A DNA stretch of 52,888 nt from an uncultured Christensenella sp. (GCA_910578565.1 CAJTQF010000002.1:1-52888), one strand, 5' to 3'; shown: positions 41,372 through 50,869, counted from the stretch's first letter. Made by a program: numbers and translations. The notes: generated by a model from the sequence alone, not told the origin.

Positions 41372-42910
41372 TTACATAAGCGGTGAAAATATTTTGAGAA
41401 AGCCCGTAAAAATCTTCCCCGCAAATCCTACCCTGCCCTGTTTTGCGGGTTCGTTTTCGGCAAAAACGGCATTAAAATCATTTTCGGCGTCCGCCACAAA
41501 CTGTTTATCGTCGGTGAGTACGCCGTTATCGAATTCAAGATAGAACGAGCGCATATCCATATTCACCGAACCCGTTGCGGCGCAGCCGTCAGAAAGAACC
41601 ACCTTGCTGTGTACAAAGGTATTTACGGCAAAATATACTTTAACACCGTACGGAATAAGGCTTTGGGCATAGGACACGGTCATTCTGTATAAAAACCGCC
41701 AGTCGGGGACTTCGGGCAGAACCAGACGCACGTCAACACCCGACAATGCTTTTGCTTTAAGCGCGCAAAGCACACTGCCGCCCGGTACAAAATACGGGGT
41801 CATTATATAAAGCCTGCTTTTTGCCGAATTAATCATACCGAGATATACGGAGTGACATACGTCTTCCTTCAAGTCCGGTCCGCCCGCATAAGGCATAACG
41901 ACGGAAGCGTTAACCGCAGGCACCGAAAGCCCGACATAATTGCCCCAGTCCACGCTTTTTCCGCACACGAACTCCCACTGGCGCAAGAACGCAAGGGTCA
42001 TTGCGTCTACCGCGCCGCCGTCCATTCTGACGCCTGCGTCTTTGAAAACGGCGCGGCTTTGTATGCATTCGTCAACGACGTTGCAACCGCCCGCGTAGGC
42101 AGTTTTGCCGTCAATTACGATAATCTTTCTGTGGTCGCGGAAATTGAGCGCAAACGAAAAGGGCGACAACATTTTTGAAAAGGGTTGCAACAGAATACCT
42201 GCTTGTCTGACCCGCTTTTTTGCGTTGCGGCTCAAAAGCCCGAGACTGCCCGCGTCGTCGTACATAATGCGCACTTCCACGCCCTGCTCTACCTTGCGCG
42301 ACAACGCTTTTAACAGCCTTTCAAACAGTTCTCCGTCGGCAACGATAAAAAACTCTATAAACACAAACTTTTCCGCGCTGTCCAGCCGCTTAAAAAAATC
42401 GTCGAAAAACGCGGCGGGCGAATTTAAGTATTTTATATCCGTGCCGCTATAAGGAACGAACCCCGCGGCATTGTTCAGATAGGTGCATATACCGCGCACT
42501 TCTTCACCGCAATCCGATAAAACGAATTGCGGCGTATATTTCTTCGAACGGGCGTAAAGGCGGTCAAACGCGCGCTTATACGCGCCGTAACAAACTTTTT
42601 TGTGCGCAAGAATAAAAATTATATAGCCGCTTCCGCAGGAGAAAACCATCAGAATAAGCCAGCCCGCTTTACTTTGCGCGTCCCTGTCCGAAGAGAATAC
42701 GGCTATGCAGGCAATAAACGTCAACGCTAACGAAAAATAAAAAAAGACGGGAAAAACGCAGGCGAAAAATACGTATAAAAAGACAAGCGTACACATCTGT
42801 ACCGCGAGAGCGAAAGCGGTTGCAAAACACACAAACGCGCCCGCGCCCTTGGGCTTGACACGCACGGATTTGACTTTATTTTCTTTTACATCTGTACGGT
42901 TTTTAAACAT
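41372..42910 (-). CDS. cls: Cardiolipin synthase (phospholipase D family)
   Basis: 512 aa from ATG 42910. Two N-terminal membrane segments (about 25-75) then a third near 85-105, and two PLD domains. HKD motifs are HRKIIVID (first) and HSKVVLSD (second), followed by GSVNMDMRS. Condenses two phosphatidylglycerol molecules to cardiolipin at the membrane. Start chosen by TATAAT 7 nt upstream; there is no SD. A longer frame would cross its own promoter. Confidence 0.92.
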   Translation of the reverse strand: MFKNRTDVKENKVKSVRVKPKGAGAFVCFATAFALAVQMCTLVFLYVFFACVFPVFFYFSLALTFIACIAVFSSDRDAQSKAGWLILMVFSCGSGYIIFILAHKKVCYGAYKRAFDRLYARSKKYTPQFVLSDCGEEVRGICTYLNNAAGFVPYSGTDIKYLNSPAAFFDDFFKRLDSAEKFVFIEFFIVADGELFERLLKALSRKVEQGVEVRIMYDDAGSLGLLSRNAKKRVRQAGILLQPFSKMLSPFSFALNFRDHRKIIVIDGKTAYAGGCNVVDECIQSRAVFKDAGVRMDGGAVDAMTLAFLRQWEFVCGKSVDWGNYVGLSVPAVNASVVMPYAGGPDLKEDVCHSVYLGMINSAKSRLYIMTPYFVPGGSVLCALKAKALSGVDVRLVLPEVPDWRFLYRMTVSYAQSLIPYGVKVYFAVNTFVHSKVVLSDGCAATGSVNMDMRSFYLEFDNGVLTDDKQFVADAENDFNAVFAENEPAKQGRVGFAGKIFTGFLKIFSPLM

Positions 42911-42917
42911 ATAATCG

Positions 42918-42946
42918 ATTATACCCCTATTACACGAAATTGGCAA
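42918..42946 (-). promoter_or_regulatory. cls promoter, leaderless type
   Basis: Minus strand: -35 TTGCCA (42946-42941), 17-bp spacer, -10 TATAAT (42923-42918), then 7 nt to ATG 42910. Confidence 0.75.
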
Positions 42947-42957
42947 GTTGCGCGGTA

Positions 42958-42986
42958 TTGACAAACGGAGTAAAATTATATACAAT
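42958..42986 (+). promoter_or_regulatory. Promoter of the YwaF-like gene
   Basis: -35 TTGACA (42958-42963), 17-bp spacer, -10 TACAAT (42981-42986), 10 nt before ATG 42997; a leader of ~4 nt is predicted. Divergent from the cls promoter. Confidence 0.75.
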
Positions 42987-42996
42987 TATAGAAGAT

Positions 42997-44448
42997 ATGA
43001 AACTCAAAAGATATACCGACGTCGGCTTAAAAGCGGCGACAGGATTACTGCTTGCAATCGCGCTGGTGCTTACGTTCACCGTTTCGGACTACTACATATT
43101 CAACCGCATTGGCGAATTCAACTTTGTTTTCGTATTCAGCCAATGGGTAAAAAAAGCGGGGCTGCTGCTTTTACCGCTTGCAATCTTTTACAAAAAGAAA
43201 TGTTGCGCGGACATTGCAAAGTACGTTCTTCCGCCGTTTGTAATTTTGTCCTGCTGCCTGTTCGGGGAATTTTTTGAAGTTACTATGCTGACGGGCGAAA
43301 GCAACGCCGCCGAAGTTTACGCGCACATTAACGAGTTTATACCTAAAGCCGCGAATATGACGCTGTTCTTTATAAGCAACGCGCTTTACCTTGCAATTTG
43401 CGCCTTTCTGTTTGTGCGCGACGGTTGGAAAGTTAACGGCAAATCATTTATCTGGTTGCCCTTCGCTCTGCTTGCGTGTATGCCGCTGAACATATTTGAA
43501 AACTTCTTCGACATTGACAAAATTCCCCAAAACAGCTTTTTAAGGTTCAGAAATTTTACGCTGTGGCACTTTCTCGCGATACTCGCTCTTGCTGGATTTA
43601 CTGTGGGCGGTTACTACTTCCTTAAAAACAAGACAAAGGAAAAACAGCACGAATTTCTTGCCGCCGCCGCAGTTGTTCTGCTAATTCAGTATCACAGTAA
43701 AGACTCTATGGTAATGGGCGACGGATACAACGTTTACCACACTGTATTTGCGTGCATTCCGCTGTTTATCTGCAATATCGGCGTGTACGTCGCCTGCATA
43801 TCGGTCTTTTTGAAAAAACGGTTTTTGTACGCGATTTCGTTCTTCGTACATGCGGCGGGCGCAATTTCGGTGTTTGTGTACTTCGGCAAAGACGAAATGT
43901 CAGACTACGGAATTTTTTGCAGCTATTCCATTTTATACTTCTGCCTTACCCACTGCCTTTTATTCGCGCTTTCGGTTCTGCCGACCGCGCTGGGGCATTA
44001 CAGGTACAGGCATAAAGACTGCCTTATTCCGCTTGCATATTATTTTGCCGTAATTATAATAGCTTCTCTTTCAAGCGCGCTCGTTTCGTCCGCTTCAATG
44101 GAATTTACATACAACGGCTACACCTTGCAGGACGGTGAATGGCTGAAACCAAACTACGCGTTCACACAGATAAATCCCCTGCCGTTTGAACTGCCGGTAT
44201 GGAAACTTACTGTCTGGCGGTACGATTTAAACGCCCTTTACATAATAGGACTGTACGCCGCATACGTTGCTATTTTCTACGCAATGAACGGGGCATACTT
44301 CGCGTTCCTTGCAATACGCAAAAAGATACTTAAACCCAAGGCGGAACCGCTTGTCGCGATACGGCTTTCACCCGATACGGAAACAGCCGAAGGCGAAGCC
44401 GCAGTTACCGAACAGGAAAACGAACAAGAGAAGGAAGAAAAAGTTTAA
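42997..44448 (+). CDS. YwaF/TMEM164-like polytopic membrane protein
   Basis: 483 aa from ATG 42997. About eleven hydrophobic segments in two halves; the second half, from about residue 245 to 430, has the YwaF-like end NALYIIGLYAAYVAIFYA. The C-terminal ~40 residues are acidic (Glu-rich). Function of this family in bacteria is not established. Shares a divergent promoter region with cls, so a role at the envelope is plausible (inference). Confidence 0.7.
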   Translation: MKLKRYTDVGLKAATGLLLAIALVLTFTVSDYYIFNRIGEFNFVFVFSQWVKKAGLLLLPLAIFYKKKCCADIAKYVLPPFVILSCCLFGEFFEVTMLTGESNAAEVYAHINEFIPKAANMTLFFISNALYLAICAFLFVRDGWKVNGKSFIWLPFALLACMPLNIFENFFDIDKIPQNSFLRFRNFTLWHFLAILALAGFTVGGYYFLKNKTKEKQHEFLAAAAVVLLIQYHSKDSMVMGDGYNVYHTVFACIPLFICNIGVYVACISVFLKKRFLYAISFFVHAAGAISVFVYFGKDEMSDYGIFCSYSILYFCLTHCLLFALSVLPTALGHYRYRHKDCLIPLAYYFAVIIIASLSSALVSSASMEFTYNGYTLQDGEWLKPNYAFTQINPLPFELPVWKLTVWRYDLNALYIIGLYAAYVAIFYAMNGAYFAFLAIRKKILKPKAEPLVAIRLSPDTETAEGEAAVTEQENEQEKEEKV

Positions 44449-44456
44449 TACATTTT

Positions 44457-44486
44457 AAGCCCCGCGCCTTACAAGGCGCGGGGCTT
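44457..44486. terminator. Terminator between the YwaF-like gene and the Na/Pi transporter
   Basis: 12-bp stem AAGCCCCGCGCC/GGCGCGGGGCTT, loop TTACAA, moderately T-rich tail. Lies between convergent genes. Confidence 0.75.
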
Positions 44487-44493
44487 ACTGTCT

Positions 44494-46248
44494 TTATTTG
44501 GAAACTTTGCGCACCGTAACGCCGCTTTTGTGTCCGTACGATTTTACCGAATTGGCTATATTGTTCATATGGTCGCCTATACGCTCCATATTAACAGCAA
44601 GTTGCAAAAATACGGCGCCCGCTTCCGCTGTACACCTACCTTCGGTCATACGGCGGAGATGCGACTGTTGCATTTTGCGGTTAACGTCGTCTGTCGCGGT
44701 TTCTTCCTTTTCAACGTCGGGCAGGTAATTCAAATCGCTGCCCGCAAACACCTGACCGGTGTACCTGTAAAGGTTGGTTATATGTAAATCCATTTCGCGT
44801 ATTTCTTCTTTTGCGTGGTCTGAAAATTCCAATTTATCTTCCACGCTCTTTTCCGCGTACTCCACTATGTTTTCCGCATAGTCGCCTATACGCTCTATAT
44901 CGGAAGCCACATGATAGAAAGAGCTGACTTTCTTTTCGTCGGTTTCGGAAATTTCGGTAAGCGAAAGTTCTATAAGGAACGATATAATGTGCTTGTTCAT
45001 TGAGTTTATGCTTTTTTCCGTTTCATCAAACTCTTCCCTGTGGGAAAGGTCGCCCGAAAAGAGCATATCCAATGAAAGTTTGTAGTTTTTAAAAGCCTTA
45101 TCAGCCATACTCAGCAACTGCCGTCTCACCTGTCCAACCGCGATTGCGGGGGTCTTTAAAAGACGTCTGTCCAGAGTATCCTGCTCTTCCTTGCTGTCCG
45201 CGCCCTTTTTATCCGGAACTATAAGGCAGGCGAGTTTTACGAGATAGTTTACAAATCCGATCAGAATCGCGGTGGTAAGCACGTTGAACGCCATATGGAA
45301 TATAGCTATCTGCCACGATAAACTGGGAATGAATGAATTTAAAAATCTTTCGAGATGCCCGCTTAAAAACGCCAGCGGAATTATGAAGATAATGCTTCCC
45401 AAAACATTGAATAACAGATGCACTATGGCCGCTCGCCTTGCGTTTACGTTTGTGCCCAACGACGAGAACAGGGCGGTCACGCAGGTTCCGACGTTTGTAC
45501 CGAGTATAATGAACATACCCATAGGCAGAGTGATAAGATTTTCATTTGCAAGTGAAATTACTATTGCCGTAATAGCCGACGAAGACTGCACAAGACCCGT
45601 TAGCGCCGCGCCAAGAAGGAACAACACTATAATATGCCAGGTGAGCTTATCCGCGCCTTTACCTATGCCTATAAACGCCTGCTCTATTACAAAATTTATA
45701 TGTTCGTCGGCAAGCATATTCTTCATAGTCATAGACATAAACTGCATACCCACGAATATGAGACCCAGCCCCTGCAAAATAGCGCCCACGCGCTTTATTT
45801 TTTCCTTTTTGCTCAACATCGACATAAGCATGCCGACGAAAGACGAAAAGGTAAATAACGCAGTTATAATTAAAAGTTCGTCACCCACCGTGGAAATGGC
45901 GGTTAACAAGGCGGTTACCGTAGTGCCGATGTTGGCGCCCATTATTACCGAAGCCGCCTGCGTAAGGGTCATAAGCCCCACGTTTACAAAGCCTACAATC
46001 ATTACCGTTGTCGCGGACGAGCTGGTTACGATTGCCGTTACCGCCGCGCCGGTAGCAATGCCGCGGAATCTGTTTTTCGCCGCTTTCGCCATAAGACGAC
46101 GCATAGATTTGCCCGCCGCCCTTTCAAGGTTTGACCCCATAAGGTTCATACCTATTATGAATGCCGCGACGCCGCCGAGCAACATTAAAAGGCTGCTAAT
46201 AATGGTAAGGACGTTTGACGCTGTCAATGCAGATAAAGACGCTATCAT
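44494..46248 (-). CDS. Na/Pi cotransporter family protein with PhoU-like domain
   Basis: 584 aa. N-terminal ~345 residues are the PNaS (NptA) transporter with two repeats, each with a QSSSA-type motif (VTSSSATTVMIVGF and LVQSSSAITAIVI). The C-terminal ~200 residues are a PhoU-like helical domain (SSFYHVASDIERIGDYAENI; later AVNMERIGDHMNNI). Sodium-driven phosphate uptake is the usual role; the PhoU part may control it. GGAGAAAG precedes ATG. Confidence 0.92.
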   Translation of the reverse strand: MIASLSALTASNVLTIISSLLMLLGGVAAFIIGMNLMGSNLERAAGKSMRRLMAKAAKNRFRGIATGAAVTAIVTSSSATTVMIVGFVNVGLMTLTQAASVIMGANIGTTVTALLTAISTVGDELLIITALFTFSSFVGMLMSMLSKKEKIKRVGAILQGLGLIFVGMQFMSMTMKNMLADEHINFVIEQAFIGIGKGADKLTWHIIVLFLLGAALTGLVQSSSAITAIVISLANENLITLPMGMFIILGTNVGTCVTALFSSLGTNVNARRAAIVHLLFNVLGSIIFIIPLAFLSGHLERFLNSFIPSLSWQIAIFHMAFNVLTTAILIGFVNYLVKLACLIVPDKKGADSKEEQDTLDRRLLKTPAIAVGQVRRQLLSMADKAFKNYKLSLDMLFSGDLSHREEFDETEKSINSMNKHIISFLIELSLTEISETDEKKVSSFYHVASDIERIGDYAENIVEYAEKSVEDKLEFSDHAKEEIREMDLHITNLYRYTGQVFAGSDLNYLPDVEKEETATDDVNRKMQQSHLRRMTEGRCTAEAGAVFLQLAVNMERIGDHMNNIANSVKSYGHKSGVTVRKVSK

Positions 46249-46359
46249 TAATTAATCTTTCTCCTGTAAATTACGCAAAGCCGAAACCCTGCAATGTTAT
46301 TTTAACAGATATTTTTTTCAAATGTCAAACGAAATATATAAATTCATTTTTAATTAATG

Positions 46360-46388
46360 TTGCAAATACTTTATATTTGATTTACAAT
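46360..46388 (+). promoter_or_regulatory. trmL promoter, leaderless type
   Basis: -35 TTGCAA (46360-46365), 17-bp spacer, -10 TACAAT (46383-46388), 6 nt to ATG 46395. Confidence 0.65.
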
Positions 46389-46394
46389 AATATT

Positions 46395-46889
46395 ATGTTT
46401 AATATCGTATTGGTCGAGCCCGAAATACCGCAAAATACGGGCAATATTGTAAGGACGTGCCACGCAACCGGTTGCAGGCTTCACTTAGTGCGCCCGCTCG
46501 GATTTGAAGTAAGCGACAGATATTTAAAGCGCGCGGGACTTGATTACTGGGACGAAGTGGAAATATTTTATTACGACGGCTTTGACGAAGTGTTAAAGGC
46601 AAACCCCGACGCGCGCTTTTACTTTTTTACCACCAAGGCGCTTAAAACGCACTGCGACGCACAACTTGCCGCAGGCGACTTTCTGGTATTCGGAAAAGAG
46701 ACCAAAGGACTGGACGAAAGTCTTTTAAAATCGCACAAACAAAGCTGTCTGAGAATTCCGATGATCGGAGAAACGCGCAGTCTTAACCTTTCGAATTCTG
46801 TGGCTGTTGCCGTCTACGAAGGGCTGCGGCAAAACGGCTTTAAGGGATTTAAAACCGAAGGTCGGCTGCACAATCTTAACTGGGATTAA
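46395..46889 (+). CDS. trmL: tRNA (cytidine(34)-2'-O)-methyltransferase TrmL
   Basis: 164 aa SpoU-type (SPOUT) methyltransferase, normal TrmL length. NIVLVEPEIPQNTGNIVRTC at the start, FGKETKGLD in the middle, and RSLNLSNSVAVAVYEGLRQ, the knot motif that binds SAM. It methylates the wobble ribose of certain leucine tRNAs. Starts at ATG 46395; the upstream extension is part of another frame. No SD. Confidence 0.93.
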   Translation: MFNIVLVEPEIPQNTGNIVRTCHATGCRLHLVRPLGFEVSDRYLKRAGLDYWDEVEIFYYDGFDEVLKANPDARFYFFTTKALKTHCDAQLAAGDFLVFGKETKGLDESLLKSHKQSCLRIPMIGETRSLNLSNSVAVAVYEGLRQNGFKGFKTEGRLHNLNWD

Positions 46890-46949
46890 AGCGGTAATAA
46901 TTTACAGTAACAGGCGGCGTTCGGTTTAGTTGTAAGCCGTGCCCAACGC

Positions 46950-46978
46950 TTTACATTTTTAATTTATTATTGTATAAT
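46950..46978 (+). promoter_or_regulatory. rdgB promoter, leaderless type
   Basis: -35 TTTACA (46950-46955), 17-bp spacer, -10 TATAAT (46973-46978), 6 nt to ATG 46985. Confidence 0.75.
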
Positions 46979-46984
46979 ACGGCT

Positions 46985-47554
46985 ATGGAGCTTGAAAGTA
47001 TTGTAGTTGCAAGCGGCAACAAAAACAAGATACGCGAAATAAGACAGATTTTCAAAAACGTAGTAATTATCAGTATGCAGGATCTGGGCTTTGACGGCGA
47101 TATTGAAGAGACGGGCGACTCTTTTAAAGAGAACGCTAAAATAAAAGCGCAATTCATTTCGCAAAGGTACAACATACCCGCTCTTGCGGACGATTCGGGA
47201 CTATGCGTCCGCGTACTCAACGGCGCGCCCGGCATTTACTCGGCGCGTTTTTCGGGCGAAGGCGACAAAGCGAACAGAGATTTGCTGTTGCGCCGGTTGC
47301 AGGGAATTTGCGACCGCGCCGCTTATTTTGAAAGCGCGGTGTGCCTGTATATGCCCAACGGCAAAACATATTTCGGCGAAGGCAGAACGCACGGCAGAAT
47401 TTTGCAGGAAGAAATAGGACAAAACGGATTCGGTTACGACTGCATTTTTTACTCGGACGATTTAAAAAAGAGCTTCGGTCTTGCAACCGCGGAAGAAAAA
47501 AATTCGGTATCCCACCGCTACCGCGCCCTTTGCGACCTTAAAAGCAAGTTATGA
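46985..47554 (+). CDS. rdgB: XTP/dITP diphosphatase (RdgB/HAM1)
   Basis: 189 aa. House-cleaning pyrophosphatase removing ITP, dITP and XTP. VVASGNKNKIREI near the start, LADDSGLCVRVLNGAPGIYSA with the catalytic acids (about 60-80), GFGYDCIFY and SHRYRAL at the end. No SD; start fixed by the promoter. Overlaps the next gene by 4 bp (ATGA). Confidence 0.96.
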   Translation: MELESIVVASGNKNKIREIRQIFKNVVIISMQDLGFDGDIEETGDSFKENAKIKAQFISQRYNIPALADDSGLCVRVLNGAPGIYSARFSGEGDKANRDLLLRRLQGICDRAAYFESAVCLYMPNGKTYFGEGRTHGRILQEEIGQNGFGYDCIFYSDDLKKSFGLATAEEKNSVSHRYRALCDLKSKL

Positions 47555-48018
47555 AAAAGATCACTGTTGTTTCGGACTCGCACGGAAACCGCCGCGCGCT
47601 GGACGGACTGGACGGAATATTCGGCGAAAGCGACATTATTATCCATTTGGGCGACACTTCCGCCGATGGAAGTTACATACAAACCAAATTTCCGCAAGCG
47701 GTAATTGTTAACGGCAACTGCGACCCCGTTAAATTAGGCGACGATGAAAAGGTTATCACCGTTGAAGGCATAAAAATTTTTGCCTGTCACGGGCACCTGT
47801 ATTCGGCAAAGTCCACCCTTTTAAAACTTGCCGCGCGGGCAAAAGAACTCGGTTGCAAAATTGCTCTGTACGGACACACCCACAGATCCCGCGAAGATTT
47901 TATTGACGGCGTGACCCTGATAAATCCCGGCGCACTGTACCGTTACGGAGAAAAAAGTTATTTGTATCTGGTTATAAACGGCGAAAACTTTACTTTTAAA
48001 ACCGTTCCTTTAATATAA
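47551..48018 (+). CDS. YfcE/MJ0936-type metallophosphoesterase
   Basis: 155 aa. Calcineurin-like motifs in order: SDSHGNRRA, LGDTSADG, NGNCD, CHGHLYSA and YGHTHRS, all metal ligands present. Small phosphodiesterase family; the substrate in cells is not known. Coupled to rdgB by an ATGA overlap, a frequent pairing in Firmicutes. Confidence 0.92.
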   Translation: MKKITVVSDSHGNRRALDGLDGIFGESDIIIHLGDTSADGSYIQTKFPQAVIVNGNCDPVKLGDDEKVITVEGIKIFACHGHLYSAKSTLLKLAARAKELGCKIALYGHTHRSREDFIDGVTLINPGALYRYGEKSYLYLVINGENFTFKTVPLI

Positions 48019-48036
48019 CTTATCAATGAGAAAATT

Positions 48037-48996
48037 ATGAAATTCAAACACACATTCAATGTATTTATAGACAACTTTTCGGTGACTTTCAAACAGCTTT
48101 TGTACAGGCTTGTTATTATAGTTATCGCGGCTGTTTTTATGAGCCTTGTAATAACCCCTTATAAAAACGCACTGACAGGGTCGGAAGATTATACAAACCT
48201 TGTAAACGGCGTCAAGAGCTTTTTAAGCAATCTCGTTCAGGGCAGACCTACGGACCTCGGACAATCTACCGAACAGGTTAAAACCGCGTTTGACAATCTG
48301 CTTGTCCTTGTTTCGGACAACCGCGCGAACATTGCCTGGGGTGTTGTTGGAATTGTCGCCATATACTTTGTGGAAAAATTCTTTATGGGACTGGGCAACT
48401 ACGCCGCTGCCGCAGTAGTCAACGACAAAATGGCGTTAAGGGCAAATTCTTCATTCTTCCTTACACTTATAAGAAACCTTAAAGAAGCGTCCCTTTACAA
48501 CCTGATGTACATTCCCCTTTCTATGATTTACGACGCCGCGATTTTATTCGGGATATACTTTTTGGTTTTCAAGGGTCTGTTTTTTCTCATAGTGCCTTTG
48601 CAACTTTGCCTGTTCGTGACCCTTACGCTGTTTGCGATTTCGGTAAAAATGATGTTTACGACCGACTGGCTGCCCGCGCTAATACGCGGCAAAAAACAGC
48701 AGGGCGCGGCATTTGTTTACACCTTTAACAGACGACGCAAAAACAGCCTGAACGTACTTGCAAACTTTTTTGTACTTACGACGATTATATTCCTTTTAAA
48801 CGTTGCCGGCGCGACGTTTTCGTTCGGCGCGGCGCTGCTCATAAGCGTCCCTTCCAGCTATGTAATTCTGCTCTGTTTCGAGTTTGTAAACTACTACGAC
48901 AGGGAAGAGCTTAAATATTTCATAGATAAAAACACCATAATCAAACCCGACAAAGAGCGCCCTTTGACGAGAGAAGAATTTTTCCGCGGCGAGTAA
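48037..48996 (+). CDS. Polytopic membrane protein of unknown function
   Basis: 319 aa, about six membrane segments (near 25-45, 98-118, 155-180, 183-212, 245-270, 272-290). Hydrophilic loop at 50-95; the C-terminus is charged. Looks like proteins annotated as hypothetical in Clostridia; no domain recognised. It is 18 bp after the phosphoesterase gene, probably same transcript. Confidence 0.7.
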   Translation: MKFKHTFNVFIDNFSVTFKQLLYRLVIIVIAAVFMSLVITPYKNALTGSEDYTNLVNGVKSFLSNLVQGRPTDLGQSTEQVKTAFDNLLVLVSDNRANIAWGVVGIVAIYFVEKFFMGLGNYAAAAVVNDKMALRANSSFFLTLIRNLKEASLYNLMYIPLSMIYDAAILFGIYFLVFKGLFFLIVPLQLCLFVTLTLFAISVKMMFTTDWLPALIRGKKQQGAAFVYTFNRRRKNSLNVLANFFVLTTIIFLLNVAGATFSFGAALLISVPSSYVILLCFEFVNYYDREELKYFIDKNTIIKPDKERPLTREEFFRGE

Positions 48997-49063
48997 TTTT
49001 AAAGTTTTTTACGCAAATTGCTTCATTTTGGAAAAATAAACCGCAATTTATAAAAATTTTTAC

Positions 49064-49101
49064 ACTCCCCCCTTTACAAAGGGGAGTTTTTTTTATATAA
49101 T
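49064..49101 (+). terminator. Terminator with embedded pgm promoter
   Basis: ACTCCCC (49064-49070) pairs with GGGGAGT (49081-49087), followed by eight T. The loop holds TTTACA (49073-49078), a -35, 17 bp before TATAAT (49096-49101), the -10 for the next gene. Terminator and promoter share the same 38 bp. Confidence 0.8.
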
Positions 49102-49140
49102 ATTATTGGCAAACAATATGTGACAACTCTTGGAGGGATA

Positions 49141-50862
49141 ATGAGTTATAAAGAAATTTACGACAGCTGGCTTAACGACAGCCGTCTTTGCGAAGAAGGA
49201 AAACTTGAGCTTGAAAGCGTAAAAAATAATAAAGAAGAAACCGAGTACCGCTTCGGCGCAGAGCTTGAATTCGGCACCGCGGGTATGCGCGGCATAATCG
49301 GATACGGCACCAATATGATGAACGTGTATACCGTAAAGCGTGCGACGCAGGGACTTGCGGAATTTATTAAAAACCGCGGCGAAACGGATATGGCGCGCGG
49401 CGTTGTAATTTCTTACGACACCCGTCTGAAAAGCGACGAGTTTGCAAAAGCGGCAGCCGAAGTTCTGGCGGCAAACGGAATTAAGGCGTATCTTTTTTCG
49501 GACGTGCATCCCGTTCCCATGCTCTCCTTTGCGGTAAGATATCTGAACACGGTTGCGGGCATTATGGTGACCGCTTCACATAACCCCAAGCAGTACAACG
49601 GATATAAAGTTTACGGCGAAGACGGCGCGCAGATGTCGCCCGAAGATACCGAAGTCGTAGTAAGTTACATACAAAAAATTCAGGATTATCTGGGCGTTCC
49701 CGCCCCCACCGCCGAGCAGATTAAAAAATACATTAAACCCGTTCCTGCAAAAGCGGATAAAAAATACTACAAGCAGCTTAAAAAACTTACCCTTTCCAAA
49801 AAAGCGGTAAAAGCGTGCGGAAAAGAATTGAAACTGGTCTACACACCCGTTCACGGCTCGGGCTATATTCCCGTAACCACAATTCTTAAAAAAATAGGTA
49901 TACACGCATCGGTTGTAGAAGAACAGACCAAAAAGGACACCGGTTTTTCAACCGTAGAAGTCCCCAACCCCGAATTTAAAGAGACCCTTTCAATGGGAAT
50001 TGCACTTGCAAAAAGAATAGGCGCGACCGTAGTCTTCGGCACCGACCCCGACAGCGACCGTCTGGGCGTTGCGGTTAAAAACAAAGACGGCGAGTTTGAA
50101 GCCCTTTCCGGAAATCAGGTCGGAATTCTTCTTCTGGATTATATTCTGACCCGTCTTAAAGAAGAAAACGCCCTGCCCGAAAACGCGGCGGTAGTAAAAT
50201 CGTTTGTTACCACGGGTATGGCAAAAGCGATATGCCAGAAATTCGGCGTCGCTTTATTCGAAGTGCCTGTCGGTTTCAAATTTATAGGCGAAAAAATCAA
50301 ACTTTGGGAGCGCGACCTTTCGCACACATATATCTTTGGTTTCGAAGAGAGCTGCGGATACCTGCGCGGAACGCACGCGCGCGATAAAGACGCTGTCGTT
50401 GCTTCTATGCTGTGCGCGGAAATGGTATGCTATTACACGTATATAGGAAAAACGGTGTTCCAACGCTTACAGGAAATTTACGATACTTACGGCTATGTTT
50501 TGGATTGCAATATTTCGATTCCGTTCAAGGGACTGAACGCAATGAAAGATATGAACGCCGTTGTGGACGGACTTAAAGCCAGCCCCGTAAATGCGTTTGA
50601 TATTTACAACGTGGTTGCCGTACGCGACTACTCTTCCGACACAAAAACCGAAATCGCCACCGGTGAAAAGACGGAAATAGGTTCGCCGCTGACTAACTGC
50701 GTTTACTACGAACTTGAAAACGGCAGCTTTATATGCGTACGCCCTTCCGGCACCGAACCCAAACTTAAAATTTATTTCTCTGTCAAGGCAAACAACCGCG
50801 GCGACGCGGAAGCCGCGCTTGAAAAAATGCAGGCGGCTGTCAAAAATTTAATTAAAGCGTAA
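49141..50862 (+). CDS. Phosphoglucomutase/phosphomannomutase family protein
   Basis: 573 aa from ATG 49141 with GGAGGG upstream. Alpha-D-phosphohexomutase: phosphoserine loop TASHNPKQYNGYKVY, metal loop GTDPDSDRLGVAV, sugar loop FEESCGYLRGT, phosphate loop RPSGTEPKLKIY. The length (~575) fits PgcA-type phosphoglucomutases that interconvert glucose-6- and glucose-1-phosphate. May feed the UDP-sugar pyrophosphorylase at 20.6 kb (inference). Confidence 0.93.
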   Translation: MSYKEIYDSWLNDSRLCEEGKLELESVKNNKEETEYRFGAELEFGTAGMRGIIGYGTNMMNVYTVKRATQGLAEFIKNRGETDMARGVVISYDTRLKSDEFAKAAAEVLAANGIKAYLFSDVHPVPMLSFAVRYLNTVAGIMVTASHNPKQYNGYKVYGEDGAQMSPEDTEVVVSYIQKIQDYLGVPAPTAEQIKKYIKPVPAKADKKYYKQLKKLTLSKKAVKACGKELKLVYTPVHGSGYIPVTTILKKIGIHASVVEEQTKKDTGFSTVEVPNPEFKETLSMGIALAKRIGATVVFGTDPDSDRLGVAVKNKDGEFEALSGNQVGILLLDYILTRLKEENALPENAAVVKSFVTTGMAKAICQKFGVALFEVPVGFKFIGEKIKLWERDLSHTYIFGFEESCGYLRGTHARDKDAVVASMLCAEMVCYYTYIGKTVFQRLQEIYDTYGYVLDCNISIPFKGLNAMKDMNAVVDGLKASPVNAFDIYNVVAVRDYSSDTKTEIATGEKTEIGSPLTNCVYYELENGSFICVRPSGTEPKLKIYFSVKANNRGDAEAALEKMQAAVKNLIKA

Positions 50863-50869
50863 ATTAAAA

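Noticed and set aside
45272..46255. 327-aa open frame antisense to the Na/Pi cotransporter
   Set aside because: Shadow of the membrane protein's coding strand; no SD, and the sense gene has clear family motifs.
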